Shown piece by piece: positions 16,626 to 25,973 of a stretch of DNA of 64,000 nucleotides. The number at the start of each line of letters is the position of its first letter. Within the stretch, counting starts at the first letter, position 1. The DNA is from Actinocrispum wychmicini. GTDB lineage: Bacteria; Actinomycetota; Actinomycetes; Mycobacteriales; Pseudonocardiaceae. The notes under the pieces were generated by a model. The model did not search any database. It was not told where the DNA came from and saw only the letters and a list, made by a program, of their open reading frames with translations. The DNA lies in contig NZ_SLWS01000004.1 in the NCBI RefSeq assembly GCF_004345645.1, forward strand, positions 620,001 through 684,000. Reading direction: 5' to 3'. A program made the position numbers and the translations under genes.

Positions 16626-18206
16626 CTATCCCTTGAGCCGCACGGCGATCAGGTCGATCGCCCGGGTCAGCGGGTGGATGGTCAGGTTCTCGACCCGGTC
16701 GCTGACCGCCATGGCCGCGCGGTCGAACCAGAGCGGCATCACCGGCAGCTCCTCGGCCAGGATCTGCTCGGCCTCGCCGTAGTTGCGAGCCGACTCCCGC
16801 TGGTCCGGGGCACTGTCGCCGGCCGCGATCAGGCGGTCGAACTCGGCGTTCGACCAGCCGGCGTAGTTCGTGGACTGGCCGGTGCCGAAGATCGGCTTGA
16901 GGTAGTTCTCCAGCAACGGGTAGTCCGGCACCCAGGTGAGCCGCCACAGCCCGGTGACCTTCTTGCCCTGCAGGACGTCCAGGTACCGCGCGGACCGCAG
17001 GTCGTTGTGCAGCTCGTAGTCGATGCCGAGGTTCTTCCGGATGGCGTCGCCGACGGCCTGCATGAGCAGTTCGGCGCCGCTGCCGGCCGGGAACCAGAGC
17101 TGGAGCTTGCCGCCCGGCCAGCCGCCCGCGTCGGCCAGCAGGCGGCGCGCCCGGTCCACGTCCAGCCGGCAGTAGCCGCAGCGGTCCGGCGCCGCCCCCG
17201 GGACGATGGCGGCGGCGAACCCCTTGGCCGCGGTGAACCGGCCGCCGACGACCGCGTCGCTGATCGCCTGCCGGTCGATGGCCAGCGAGATCGCCTGCCG
17301 GATCCGCTTGTCGTCGAACGGTTTCCGGTACGTCGGGAAGCCCAGGTAGCGCAGTGCCGGGCTGTCCCGCTCGACCAGCCGGCGGCCCAGCCGGCCGCGG
17401 GCTTCGTCCACTTTGGACGCCGGCATGTCCTTGACGAAGTCGACCTGCCCGGCCAGCAGGTCGTAGTAGGCGGTCTCCATCTGCGCGTAGATGGCGAACG
17501 TGACCGCGTTGACCACCGGTTTCGGGCCTGGGTAGGCGTCGTTGCGGACCACCCGCACCCGCTGGTCGTGTACCCACCGACCGTCCATTTTGAACGGACC
17601 GGAACCGATCGGCGTCTCGTTGCAGGCCTTCGGGTCCGCGGCGCACGCCTTGGCCATGGGCAGGAACGCCGGGGCGCCGAGCATCGCCGGGAACGCGGAG
17701 AACGGCGCCGCCAAGTCCACCTCGAAGCGCCGCTCGTCCAGCCTGCGCAACCCGGACAGATGGTCCGCGCGGCCCGCCTGGGCGTCGGCGTACCCCTGGA
17801 CCCGGTCCAGGAAATGCGCCCCGTTCTGCGCGTTGGGGCCGTAGGCGGCGAAGTTCCACGCTCTGAGGTAGGCGTCGGCGTCGACCGGCTCGCCGTTGTC
17901 GAAGGTCCACCCGGGTTTCACGGTGACCGTCCAGGTGCGCTGGTCGGTCGTGGTGATCGACTCGGCCATCACGTTGACCGGCGCCAGGGTCGTCGGGTCG
18001 TAGTCGACGAGACCGGCGTAGAGCGCGTGCAGGATCAGCACCACGTCGGCCTCGGTGACGTTGGTGGGCAGCAGGGCGCGTGGTTCAGCGATCGCGACCC
18101 GCAGTTCGCCGCCCGGCCGAGAGCCGCCGTTGGTCGGCCCACAACCCGTCGCGCTCAGCAGCAGCGCCAATGCGCACCAGGTCAGCCGGGTCGCCCTGGA
18201 CACCAT
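16626..18206 (-). CDS. Oligopeptide ABC transporter substrate-binding lipoprotein (SBP family 5)
   Basis: 526 aa from the ATG at 18206, which has AAGGGA about 7 nt upstream; the open frame continues further but without a start that fits. A signal peptide ends in LLLSATGC, a lipobox placing the mature protein on the outer membrane face. Family-5 features include WTVTVKPGWTFDNGEPVDADAYLRAW, the KPFDDKRIRQAISLAIDR block and QILAEELPVMPLWF near the end. It delivers peptides or similar solutes to the two permeases. The first 122 nt of the gene lie inside the 3' end of the AfsR-type gene in another frame, an unusually deep same-strand overlap. Confidence 0.92.
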   Translation of the reverse strand: MVSRATRLTWCALALLLSATGCGPTNGGSRPGGELRVAIAEPRALLPTNVTEADVVLILHALYAGLVDYDPTTLAPVNVMAESITTTDQRTWTVTVKPGWTFDNGEPVDADAYLRAWNFAAYGPNAQNGAHFLDRVQGYADAQAGRADHLSGLRRLDERRFEVDLAAPFSAFPAMLGAPAFLPMAKACAADPKACNETPIGSGPFKMDGRWVHDQRVRVVRNDAYPGPKPVVNAVTFAIYAQMETAYYDLLAGQVDFVKDMPASKVDEARGRLGRRLVERDSPALRYLGFPTYRKPFDDKRIRQAISLAIDRQAISDAVVGGRFTAAKGFAAAIVPGAAPDRCGYCRLDVDRARRLLADAGGWPGGKLQLWFPAGSGAELLMQAVGDAIRKNLGIDYELHNDLRSARYLDVLQGKKVTGLWRLTWVPDYPLLENYLKPIFGTGQSTNYAGWSNAEFDRLIAAGDSAPDQRESARNYGEAEQILAEELPVMPLWFDRAAMAVSDRVENLTIHPLTRAIDLIAVRLKG

Positions 18207-20991
18207 CGGATTTCCCTTCCAGGCTGGCGAGTTCTCGCTGGATCCGGGTGGCGTCGGCGACCCGGTGCAGACCTCGGTAGCGCTCCTGCGCCTCCTGCCA
18301 GCAGAGCCGGGCCTTGGCGGGCTGGCCGAGAGCCAGGTGTGCGCAGGCGATGTGGTCGAGCGTGTTCGCCTCCTCCAGGCTGTGGCCCAGTTGGCGGTAG
18401 AGGGCCAGCGTCTGGCGGCCGTAGTCGAGCGCCTTGTCGACCTCGCCCAGCTCGTGGCACACGTAACGCAGGCTGTCCAACGTGTTCGCCACGGCCTCGG
18501 TGTGGTTGTGCGCACGCAGCAGGCGCAGGGCACGCCCGCACTGGATCCGCGCCAGGCGGTACCGGCCCACCCGCGCCAGATACCAGCCGAGCCCGTTGCG
18601 GGCCTCGGCCTCCTGGGCCGGTGTGCCCACGCTGTGGAACAGCCGCACGGCTTGGGTCAGATGGGCCACCGCCGCCCGGTCGTCGCCCGCGGCGTCCCAG
18701 ATCAGCCCGAACGCCTGATGGGTGTGCGCCTGGCCACGCAGGTCGCCGGTGCGCTCGGCGAGGGCGAGCGCGCGGTCGAGATGGTCGATCCCTTCGGCCT
18801 GCCGGTCGAGTCGGGCACACGCGAGGGCGATCCTGCGGTGCGCGAGCACCTGGGCCGCGGCGGCCTGCGAACGTTCCGCGGCGGCCAGTCCCGCGAGCCA
18901 CGTCACGTACTGGTGGCGGAAGTGGCCCTGCCTGCGGTGGAACGTGCTCAGCGCCCAGGGCAGCTGCCAGACCGTGTCGTGCCAGCCGTGCTTCGCGGCC
19001 AGCAGCTGTGCGGCCAGCAGGCACGGGTACTCGGCGTCGAACCACCGCATCGCCGCGGCCTGGTCCGGCAGCGCGACCGGACGGCATTCCGGGACGGGCG
19101 GCGCGACTTCCAAAGCGTCGCGGTGCGGGTTGAGCACCCGTTCCCCGCCGACGGCCGTGTGCAGGTAGAAGTCGACTACCCGACGGGCCGCCGCGCCGCG
19201 GGTGTCCGCCGGGAGCACGGTCTCGGCCCGTTCGGCGGCGTAGAGCCGGACCAGGTCGTGCATCCGGTACCGACCCGGCACGTGCTGCTGGACGAGATGG
19301 GCGTTCTCCAGTTCGCGAACCAGCGTCCGGATCCGCCCGGTCGGCAGCCCGGTGAGGGAACCGGCCGCGGCCAGGCCGATGTCCGGGCCGGGCGTGAGGC
19401 CGAAGAGAGCGAATAGATGCCTGGACTCCGCGTCCAGGGCGTCATGCGACCACGACAGAACGGCTCGTACGTTGACAATCAGGTCGCCGCCGTCCAACGC
19501 GTCCAGCCGGGCGGCGGACTCGCGGAGCTCGTCGGCCAGCACCGAAAGCGGAAAACCGGGGGTGCGCCCGACGCGTACACCGACGATGGCCAAGGCGAGC
19601 GGCAGCCCCGCGCACGCGGCGAGCAGTTCCGCGGCGGCCTCGGGTTCGGCGGCCATCCGGCTGCTGTCGGCGTGCTGGGTCAGCAGCGTGCGGGCTTCGG
19701 GCTCGGTGAGCACGTCGAGCTCCACGGCATGGGCGCCGTACGCGGCGATCACCCCGCCAAGACTTCGCCGGCTGGTGATCAGCACGGCGCAGGACGGGCT
19801 GCCCGGGATCAGCGGCTGGACCTGCCCGGAGTCCCGGGCGTTGTCCAGCACGACGAGCATCCGTTTGCCGGCGACCCGGCTCCGGTAGAGCGCCGCCCGC
19901 GCGTCCGGGTCGGCCGGGATCTCGGCCGCGGTCAACCCTAAGGCCTGGAGAAAACCGCGCACGGCGACGTCCGGTTTCACCGGCTCCCCGGACGGGTCGA
20001 AGCCTCGCAGGTTCACGAACAACTGGCCGTCCGGGAACCGGTCGACGTACCTGTGCGCCCACCGCAAGGCGAGCCAGGACTTGCCGACACCGCCGGTCCC
20101 GCTGACGACCGAGACCGCCACCCCCCGGGTCCGCAGCATCTCGTCGAGCCGGCGCAGCTCCCGAAACCGGCCCGTGAAGCGCTGCGGCGGCGCGGGCAGT
20201 TGTTGCGGCACAACGGGTGTAGCCGAGGCCACGGCGGTTCGAGGGACGTCGAGCGCCCGGTCGGCCGCCAGGACCTGCTGGTGCAGTTCCCGCAGCGGTT
20301 GACTGGGGTCGATGCCCAGTTCGTCGGCCAAGCGGAGCCGGGTGTCCTGGTAGTGGGCCAACGCGTCGGACACCCGGCCGCTGCGGTACAGCGCCAGCAT
20401 CAGCTGCCCGGCCAGGCGCTCGTCCAACGAGTACTCGGCAGCTTGCTCGTACAGTCCGGGCACGAGCATGGCGTGCTGGCCGCGGGACAGGCGGATGTCG
20501 GTCAGGTCGAGCCGGGCGGCGTGGCGCTCCTTCACCAGGCAGGTTCGCACACTGTCGAGCCAGCCGGTCTCCAGCGTGCCGAACGGCTCCGCGCGCCACA
20601 ACCGCAGCGCTTCCGCCAGCATTTCCGCTTTACGTTCATCAGCGTCGACCGCGCGGGCCTCGGCGATCAGATCGCGAAACCGGAGCACATCCACACATTT
20701 CCGATCAACGGTGAGCCGGTAGCCGCGTGAGCGCCATTCGATGCTCACTTCCCCGGAACCGGTGATCGCCCGCCGCAGCAGCGTCAGATATGTCTGCAAC
20801 GCCCTGGCCGGCCGGGCCGGCAACCGCTGCTCGCTCCACACCCGGTCCACCAGCTGAGCTCCCGGCACCACCTGGTTGGCGTCCATCAGGAGAATTGCCA
20901 GGACACATCGCTGCCGGGCGTGACCGAGGTCCACGAACTGATCGTCGACAGCTGCCTGAACGTCACCGAAAAGCTGAAACTCCACCGCCAT
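18085..20991 (-). CDS. AfsR/SARP family transcriptional regulator (BTAD, NB-ARC, TPR)
   Basis: 968 aa. An N-terminal OmpR-like winged helix (MAVEFQLFGDVQAAVDDQ, then RQRCVLAILLMDANQVV) is followed by the bacterial transcriptional activation domain, ending near RELHQQVLAADRAL. Then comes the NB-ARC ATPase with P-loop GTGGVGKSW near residue 300 and MLVVLDNARD, and a C-terminal array of TPR helices from about residue 640. Such proteins activate antibiotic or development genes at 11-bp-period direct repeats. It overlaps the binding-protein gene by 122 nt, so it is probably co-transcribed with the peptide importer. It could also serve the lanthipeptide cluster, which lacks its own LuxR-type regulator; that is speculation. 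Confidence 0.93.
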   Translation of the reverse strand: MAVEFQLFGDVQAAVDDQFVDLGHARQRCVLAILLMDANQVVPGAQLVDRVWSEQRLPARPARALQTYLTLLRRAITGSGEVSIEWRSRGYRLTVDRKCVDVLRFRDLIAEARAVDADERKAEMLAEALRLWRAEPFGTLETGWLDSVRTCLVKERHAARLDLTDIRLSRGQHAMLVPGLYEQAAEYSLDERLAGQLMLALYRSGRVSDALAHYQDTRLRLADELGIDPSQPLRELHQQVLAADRALDVPRTAVASATPVVPQQLPAPPQRFTGRFRELRRLDEMLRTRGVAVSVVSGTGGVGKSWLALRWAHRYVDRFPDGQLFVNLRGFDPSGEPVKPDVAVRGFLQALGLTAAEIPADPDARAALYRSRVAGKRMLVVLDNARDSGQVQPLIPGSPSCAVLITSRRSLGGVIAAYGAHAVELDVLTEPEARTLLTQHADSSRMAAEPEAAAELLAACAGLPLALAIVGVRVGRTPGFPLSVLADELRESAARLDALDGGDLIVNVRAVLSWSHDALDAESRHLFALFGLTPGPDIGLAAAGSLTGLPTGRIRTLVRELENAHLVQQHVPGRYRMHDLVRLYAAERAETVLPADTRGAAARRVVDFYLHTAVGGERVLNPHRDALEVAPPVPECRPVALPDQAAAMRWFDAEYPCLLAAQLLAAKHGWHDTVWQLPWALSTFHRRQGHFRHQYVTWLAGLAAAERSQAAAAQVLAHRRIALACARLDRQAEGIDHLDRALALAERTGDLRGQAHTHQAFGLIWDAAGDDRAAVAHLTQAVRLFHSVGTPAQEAEARNGLGWYLARVGRYRLARIQCGRALRLLRAHNHTEAVANTLDSLRYVCHELGEVDKALDYGRQTLALYRQLGHSLEEANTLDHIACAHLALGQPAKARLCWQEAQERYRGLHRVADATRIQRELASLEGKSDGVQGDPADLVRIGAAAERDGLWADQRRLSAGRRTAGRDR

Positions 20992-21181
20992 GTCAGCCCC
21001 TCAGCCAACGTCATCGCCCGCGATGGACCATGTGAACATCCGTCATAACGGCTCAGCCGAACGTACTCAAGGTCCCGGGTGGAACACCCTCCTTTCGGCC
21101 GCACACCCTGGCGCCGGATGGCACACATCCGACATATGCGATACACACCAGGAAGTAATTCCCGGACCAGGAGGGGTGCGG

Positions 21182-21415
21182 ATGGCGCTGTTGGTGTTCT
21201 ACCGCCGGGTTCGCGACGACCAGGACGAAGTGGAGTACTCGTTCGGCGGGACTGCGGACAACTTGGACCGGCACCTGGTCATCGAGAAGGAGAGCAAGCA
21301 GATCCGCGTGCTGGACGACCGGAACGAAGGGCTGGCCAGGGCGGCGGCCGGCATGATCTTTCGTCGCTTCCGGACCGACGGCGCCTGGCCGGAGCGGGGC
21401 GTCGTGCAGTCGTGA
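21182..21415 (+). CDS. Small conserved actinobacterial protein, function unknown
   Basis: 77 aa from ATG 21182, preceded by a near-perfect AGGAGGGG site. The longer open frame upstream lacks any ribosome site. It starts MALLVFYRRVRDDQDEVEYSF and has charged segments (DRHLVIEKESKQIRVLDDR) with no membrane helix or cysteine. I do not recognise a named domain. It is divergent from the AfsR-type regulator, separated by 190 nt, and ends 3 nt from the convergent oxidoreductase gene. Confidence 0.75.
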   Translation: MALLVFYRRVRDDQDEVEYSFGGTADNLDRHLVIEKESKQIRVLDDRNEGLARAAAGMIFRRFRTDGAWPERGVVQS

Positions 21416-21418
21416 TGG

Positions 21419-22201
21419 CTAGTCCCGCAGGCGGGCCAGTACTCGGTCGAGGGCCCGCCGCACCGCGTCGGGTACGCCGTCGCGGCGCAGGTCGGTCATG
21501 AGCTGCTGGTTGATTCCGCCTGGTGTCATGTGTTCCTCGGTCAGGGTGGCGAGTGAGTCGGTGCCTTGGGACAAGGACTGGCCCAGCTGCCCGAAGATGT
21601 GCGTGGTGTAGGCGGTCGCGGCGGCGGGATCCAGGCCGTGGCCGGCCAGCCAGTCCGCGATGGTGGTGAGGTAGTCGAAATGCGCGGCGAAGGTGGCCGT
21701 CGCCGCGCTGAGTGCGTCCAAGGTCGTTTCGTCGGCCGGAACGAGGACGCCGCCGACACGGCCGAACAGTTTGCGGGCGTCGGCGTTGTCCGGGTACATC
21801 GCGGTGAGGCTTTGAGCGCGTGCCGCCGACGGCAGCGGGATGGCCCGGACGATGTGGCCGGCTGGTGCGGCCCACTCATGGAGCTGTTCCAGTGACACTC
21901 CGGCCATCGCGCTGATCACCACGTGGTGCGGTCGGAACGACAACTCCGTCAGGACGGCACGACCTATCTGTGGACGCACCGCGACGACTGTCGACGTCGC
22001 GTTGTCCAGTACGTCCTGATTGCTCTCGCACACCTGCACGTTGGCGAACCGGCTGGCCAGCTCCTGCCCGACACTGTGACCGCGTGGTGACAGGAAGACC
22101 GCGGGCGGGTGGGCGACCTCCGCGCTGAGCCCCGCCACGATGGCGGCGGTGATCGCACCCGTTCCCACGAACCCGTAGGCGCCTGACTCCACCGGCCGCA
22201 T
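21419..22201 (-). CDS. Pyrroline-5-carboxylate reductase-like NAD(P) oxidoreductase
   Basis: 260 aa. N-terminal Rossmann motif GFVGTGAI (residues 9-16), then VVAVRPQIG and HHVVISAMAGVSLEQL, which match the P5C reductase (ProC) fold. The C-terminal helical dimerisation domain retains MTPGGINQQLM, similar to the TSPGGTT motif of ProC. It is shorter and more divergent than a housekeeping ProC, so a related imine or amino-acid reductase is possible. It stands alone, divergent from the small membrane-protein gene. Confidence 0.85.
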   Translation of the reverse strand: MRPVESGAYGFVGTGAITAAIVAGLSAEVAHPPAVFLSPRGHSVGQELASRFANVQVCESNQDVLDNATSTVVAVRPQIGRAVLTELSFRPHHVVISAMAGVSLEQLHEWAAPAGHIVRAIPLPSAARAQSLTAMYPDNADARKLFGRVGGVLVPADETTLDALSAATATFAAHFDYLTTIADWLAGHGLDPAAATAYTTHIFGQLGQSLSQGTDSLATLTEEHMTPGGINQQLMTDLRRDGVPDAVRRALDRVLARLRD

Positions 22202-22291
22202 TGTTCGCCTTTCTCGTCAAGTCGCTGGTACGGATCGTAGATCTTGGCGGTTTCGCCGGCGCGGCGACCGGCCGTGCGCGATCATTGCCGG

Positions 22292-22828
22292 GTGAAGATC
22301 ACCGATCCCGTGGGTGGCAAGTGGACGGTCGGCCGGCAGGTCGGGGCCTGGCCGCGGCTGAGCCGGGCGATGTGGGCGTTGGAGGTGATGCCGAGCGGGC
22401 TGGGCAACGACCCCATCTCGGCTGTCATCGCCATCCCGTTCTTCGCGCTCGCGCTGATCCTGCTCGCCCTCGCGCTGGTCGAGTTGGCCCTGCTGCTCGT
22501 GGCGTGGCCGGTGGCGCTGCTGCTGCGGGCCGTCAAGGTGATCGGCTCGCGGGTGGTCGTGGTGAACACGGCGAAACCCGTGGGGGTCTGGGAGAAGACC
22601 GGCAAGGTGCGGCTGCGGCAGGACCGGTTCTCCACCACGGTGCTGGAAGTCGAGACCATGGCCGGCAGCGTCCGGCTGAGGGACGCGATCGCCGAGCACG
22701 TACGCCAGGGCGGCGACGTGATGGACCCGGTGGTCGGCCAGTGGCTGACGGCCGAACGCGGCAAGGTCGTCTCGCGCAGGACCAAGCCCGACCCGGAACC
22801 GGTCAAGCCGAAGACCGAGCCCGCGTAG
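22292..22828 (+). CDS. Predicted membrane protein, function unknown
   Basis: 178 aa from a GTG at 22292 with only a weak ribosome site; an upstream start at 22244 is possible. Two adjacent hydrophobic segments (SAVIAIPFFALALILLALAL, then LALLLVAWPVALLLRAV) lie at about residues 50-90. They are followed by a soluble, charged C-terminal domain ending in a Lys/Pro-rich tail (KPDPEPVKPKTEPA). The N-terminal ITDPVGGKWTVGRQ and the layout suggest a small anchored protein. No family is recognised. It converges on the XRE regulator gene with a 30-nt gap. Confidence 0.7.
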   Translation: MKITDPVGGKWTVGRQVGAWPRLSRAMWALEVMPSGLGNDPISAVIAIPFFALALILLALALVELALLLVAWPVALLLRAVKVIGSRVVVVNTAKPVGVWEKTGKVRLRQDRFSTTVLEVETMAGSVRLRDAIAEHVRQGGDVMDPVVGQWLTAERGKVVSRRTKPDPEPVKPKTEPA

Positions 22829-22858
22829 TACGTGGTGCCGTTCGGGACCGTAACAACG

Positions 22859-23650
22859 TCAACGTGTGCACTCCCAGCTTCGGCGGGTGGCCTCGTCCGC
22901 GGGGAAGAACGCCTCCAGCCGGAGCTCTTGGGCGGTGGCGTCGATGGGGGTGCCGACGGTGGACACGACCGAGAAGAACGCGCGGGCTTCGTCGGCGACC
23001 ATGAACCGGACGGCGAGCACGGGTGACGCGGCGGTGGCCGGTTCGCCGCCGCTGAGCAGCTCGGCGACCTCCGGCCGCGCCCGCAGTTCGCTGACCAGCT
23101 CGGCGGTCGCCAGGTCGAGCACACCGCCCACGGCCTCGCGCCGGGCCCGGTCGAGCAGTGCCGGGACGACCTCGGGCCAGTTGAGCACGGCGTCGCGGAC
23201 CGGGCCGGGTTCGATCATCAGCCGCAGCACGTTGGCCGGTTCCGGGATCGGCCGCGGGGCGAGCAGGCCGCCGAAGAGCCGGGTGGCGCCGCCGTTGGCG
23301 CGCAGCACGTTCCAGCCGGGGTCCAGCACGACCGCGGGGAACGGCTCGTGTTGCTGGAGCATGGCGGTGAGCGCGGCTCGGACCTGCTCCAGTTCGGGTG
23401 CGTCGAGGGTGGCGTGCGGGTGGCTCGGGGCGTAGCCGGCGGCCAACAGCAGCCCGTTGCGCTCGCGCAGCGGCACGTCCAGCGCCCCGGCCAGGCGGTT
23501 CACCATCTGTCGGCTGGGTTGCGCGCGGCCGGTCTCCACGAAGCTGACATAGCGCGGGGTGGTGGCCGCCGCGACGGCGAGTTCGAGCTGGCTGGTGCCC
23601 CGGATCCGCCGCCAGTAACGGAGTAGTTCGCCCAGCGTCTGGCCACTCAT
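22859..23650 (-). CDS. XRE family regulator with MmyB-like ligand-binding domain
   Basis: 263 aa from ATG at 23650. The N-terminal helix-turn-helix reads LGELLRYWRRIRGTSQLELAV, then TTPRYVSFVETGRAQPSRQMV. The C-terminal domain (FPAVVLDPGWNVLRANGGATRLF and following) is the MmyB-like PAS-type ligand domain common in actinomycetes. It is divergent from the CMD-fold gene 100 nt away. Such regulators usually repress an adjacent oxidoreductase or CMD gene, so control of the neighbour is likely but inferred. Confidence 0.9.
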   Translation of the reverse strand: MSGQTLGELLRYWRRIRGTSQLELAVAAATTPRYVSFVETGRAQPSRQMVNRLAGALDVPLRERNGLLLAAGYAPSHPHATLDAPELEQVRAALTAMLQQHEPFPAVVLDPGWNVLRANGGATRLFGGLLAPRPIPEPANVLRLMIEPGPVRDAVLNWPEVVPALLDRARREAVGGVLDLATAELVSELRARPEVAELLSGGEPATAASPVLAVRFMVADEARAFFSVVSTVGTPIDATAQELRLEAFFPADEATRRSWECTR

Positions 23651-23750
23651 GCCGCGATCGTAGGAGGGCCCGCACTTCCCCGCGAGGGAATCGCCCGCAT
23701 GCCCCGCCGCAGGTGATTCTTGCCTCCCGTCAAGGAATTCAGGAGGAAGC

Positions 23751-24341
23751 GTGGAGCTGACCATTCACCAGGTGGACACGGCACCGGGCGCGTCCCGGCC
23801 GGTGCTGGCGGGTATCGCCGCCGATGTCGGCCTGGTGCCCAACATGGCCGCGGCCATCGCCGCCGCCCCAGCCCTGCTCGCCGCGTTCGACGGCATGCGC
23901 CGGGCGATCGGCGCGGGCGAGCTGAATCCGGTGCACCGCGAGGCGGCCGGTGTGGCTGTGGGTGTCGTGGTGGACAACGAGTACGGGGTGGCCTTCCACT
24001 CCACCGTGCTGGGCCGGCTGGACGTCGCCGAGGAGGAGATCAAGCGGATGCGGGCCGGCGAGGAACCGGCCGACGAACCGACCGCGGCGGTCTACGCCCT
24101 GGCGCGTGAGCTCGCGCTGCACCGGGGCAAAGCCGCCGGGTCTGCGGTGGCCAGGGCGGTGACCGCCGGATTGTCCACCGCCGGGATCCTGGAGGTGGTG
24201 GCCGAGTGCGCCTTCGCCGCCCTGGTGGGCATGGTGGACAACGTCGCCGGACGGGTACCGCTCGACAACTTCCTCCAGCCGTGGGCATGGCGCGCGCCGA
24301 CCGGGTCACCAGCCGAGTTGGTCGCCGAGTCGCAGCCGTAG
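23751..24341 (+). CDS. Carboxymuconolactone decarboxylase (AhpD-fold) protein lacking the catalytic cysteines
   Basis: 196 aa, GTG start with AGGAGGAAG just upstream. The AhpD/CMD helix LNPVHREAAGVAVGVVVDNEYGVAFHSTVLGR is clear, but the CxxC that gives AhpD its peroxidase activity reads NEYG. The downstream His in AFHS is kept. YALARELALHRGK and the all-helical C-terminus fit the family. Without cysteines it cannot act as a thiol peroxidase, so a decarboxylase, a scaffold or another activity is possible. It is divergent from the XRE regulator and its last 36 nt overlap the end of the PucR-type gene. Confidence 0.85.
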   Translation: MELTIHQVDTAPGASRPVLAGIAADVGLVPNMAAAIAAAPALLAAFDGMRRAIGAGELNPVHREAAGVAVGVVVDNEYGVAFHSTVLGRLDVAEEEIKRMRAGEEPADEPTAAVYALARELALHRGKAAGSAVARAVTAGLSTAGILEVVAECAFAALVGMVDNVAGRVPLDNFLQPWAWRAPTGSPAELVAESQP

Positions 24342-25880
24342 CCACAGCACCAGGCGCTCGTCCGGGTCGGCCAGATCGAACCCGAGGATCTCCTCGGCCC
24401 TGGCGAGCCGGTAGCGGATCGTGTTCGGGTGCACGGACAGGCGAGTGGAGGCGACCGCGATGTCGCTGTTGGCTTCCAGGTAGGCGAGGATGGTGGCCGC
24501 GTAAGTGGTGCCGTGCTGCAGGTCGTGGGCGCGGACCGCGGGGCCGAGGCTGCGGGGCAGCGCTTCCTGGGTGGCCAGGATCTGGGCCAGTGCGGACAGT
24601 GTCGCGCTGGCCCACACCTCGTCGATGGTGGCCACCCGACGGGATTCTGGCCGGTCGGTGAGGGCGCGCAGGACGAGATCCGCGTCAGCTCGTGACGTCG
24701 CGACGGAGCGCAGTCCTTGGACGAGGGAGCCGAGTCCGGCGTGGACGGGCACCCGTAGGGCGCTGTGGGCTCGTCGGGCGATGTCGGCGGCGAGTTCGCG
24801 GTGCGCGTTCGGCGACGGGCCGCTCGGCAGCAGTGCGTAGACCGTTCCGTCGATCAACGCGCAGCCGTGCCTGCCGTAGTGGGCTTCGCAGTGCAGGCTG
24901 ACCAGGTCGGCGAGGCGGGTGGCGGCGTGGGCGACGAGGACGTCGTCGGCGTTGGTCGCGGTGACGGCGAAGGCGGCCACCGCGACGGGCTGGTTCGGGT
25001 CCAGGCCGAGTTGTGGGGCCACCGCGGTGACACTGCTGGGGTCGGCGAGTAGTCGCCGCAGCAGGCCGGCGCGCCTGTGCCGGACCGCGTCGTCCGCGGT
25101 ACGGGCCGCCAGCAGGTGCAGCGAGACGGTGTCCGCCACGTCGGACAGGGCCTGTTCGGCCGCGGCGTCCAGGCAGTCGTCGGCGTCGACCACCCAGATC
25201 GATCCCAGTTCCTCGCTGCCCGCCCGGACCGCGACGCCGAGCCGGGGCAGGCCGCCGGGAACGGGTGGGAACCGGCAGGTGCGCCCCACCCGGACGAGGG
25301 TGTGGTACTGCGCGTCGTAGTCCGGGCCGTCCGGCACCTGGAGACCGAGGATGCCCTGGCGGCGGCCCTCGTCGATGGCCTGGCCGGCCAACGTGGAGTA
25401 CGCGAGGATGCGCCGGTGCGGATCCTCGATCACGGTGGCGCCGCCCACCATCCCCGCGATCGCGTTGGCCAGGGCGAACAGGTCGCCGACGGTCGGCGCG
25501 CGGGCGAGCCGGACCGTGGCGGCGAGGGCTGAGGAGATCATGGCGTCCAGGTGGTGCCATGCCACGGCCTCGTCCGCGGAGAGCAGCACGATCCGGGACC
25601 GTTGAGCGGCTGCCACCAGCTCGGCGACCGGCTCGCCGAAGCTCTTCACCACCAGGCAGGCGTACCCGGCCTCGGCCGCCGAACCGACGAGTTCCCGCGC
25701 CTCGGCCGTCCCGACGCCGACGGCGAGCAGGATCGCGTCCGTCACGGGCGGTAGCGGGGCTCGCCGCTCGAAAACGAGCACACCCGAGATCGGTACGGGC
25801 CGCTCCGGCAGTTCGGTCAACGGCCGCAGCAGCGAAGCACCCAAACTGTCGAGGACTTGTCCGAGATCGGGGTCGAGCAT
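24306..25880 (-). CDS. PucR family transcriptional regulator
   Basis: 524 aa from the ATG at 25880 (AGAGGTGAGG upstream); the open frame runs 930 nt further but only over the neighbouring gene. It has an N-terminal PucR-type sensor, a GGDEF-like CdaR middle region, and a C-terminal helix-turn-helix reading TILAYLEANSDIAVASTRLSVHPNTIRYRLARAEEILG, the HTH_30 signature. Family members sense purine intermediates or amino-acid derivatives and activate adjacent catabolic genes. It is divergent, by 93 nt, from the GNAT/racemase/hydrolase operon and is its likely regulator. Confidence 0.92.
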   Translation of the reverse strand: MLDPDLGQVLDSLGASLLRPLTELPERPVPISGVLVFERRAPLPPVTDAILLAVGVGTAEARELVGSAAEAGYACLVVKSFGEPVAELVAAAQRSRIVLLSADEAVAWHHLDAMISSALAATVRLARAPTVGDLFALANAIAGMVGGATVIEDPHRRILAYSTLAGQAIDEGRRQGILGLQVPDGPDYDAQYHTLVRVGRTCRFPPVPGGLPRLGVAVRAGSEELGSIWVVDADDCLDAAAEQALSDVADTVSLHLLAARTADDAVRHRRAGLLRRLLADPSSVTAVAPQLGLDPNQPVAVAAFAVTATNADDVLVAHAATRLADLVSLHCEAHYGRHGCALIDGTVYALLPSGPSPNAHRELAADIARRAHSALRVPVHAGLGSLVQGLRSVATSRADADLVLRALTDRPESRRVATIDEVWASATLSALAQILATQEALPRSLGPAVRAHDLQHGTTYAATILAYLEANSDIAVASTRLSVHPNTIRYRLARAEEILGFDLADPDERLVLWLRLRLGDQLGW

Positions 25881-25973
25881 CCTCACCTCTTTGGCCAGAC
25901 GCACAAAACATTCGCGGAATCTCTGGACCGGCCCCGCATGCGCACGGCCAGGAACAGACGCGACGCTGCCAGC

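Noticed and set aside
16554..19133. 859-aa forward open frame over the importer and regulator genes
   Set aside because: Low-complexity Arg/Gly/Pro composition opposite clearly conserved reverse-strand genes.
23651..23750. Imperfect inverted repeat ATTCTTG...CAAGGAAT between the XRE and CMD genes
   Set aside because: Arms do not pair perfectly, and the right arm is followed at once by the ribosome site; too weak to call an operator.
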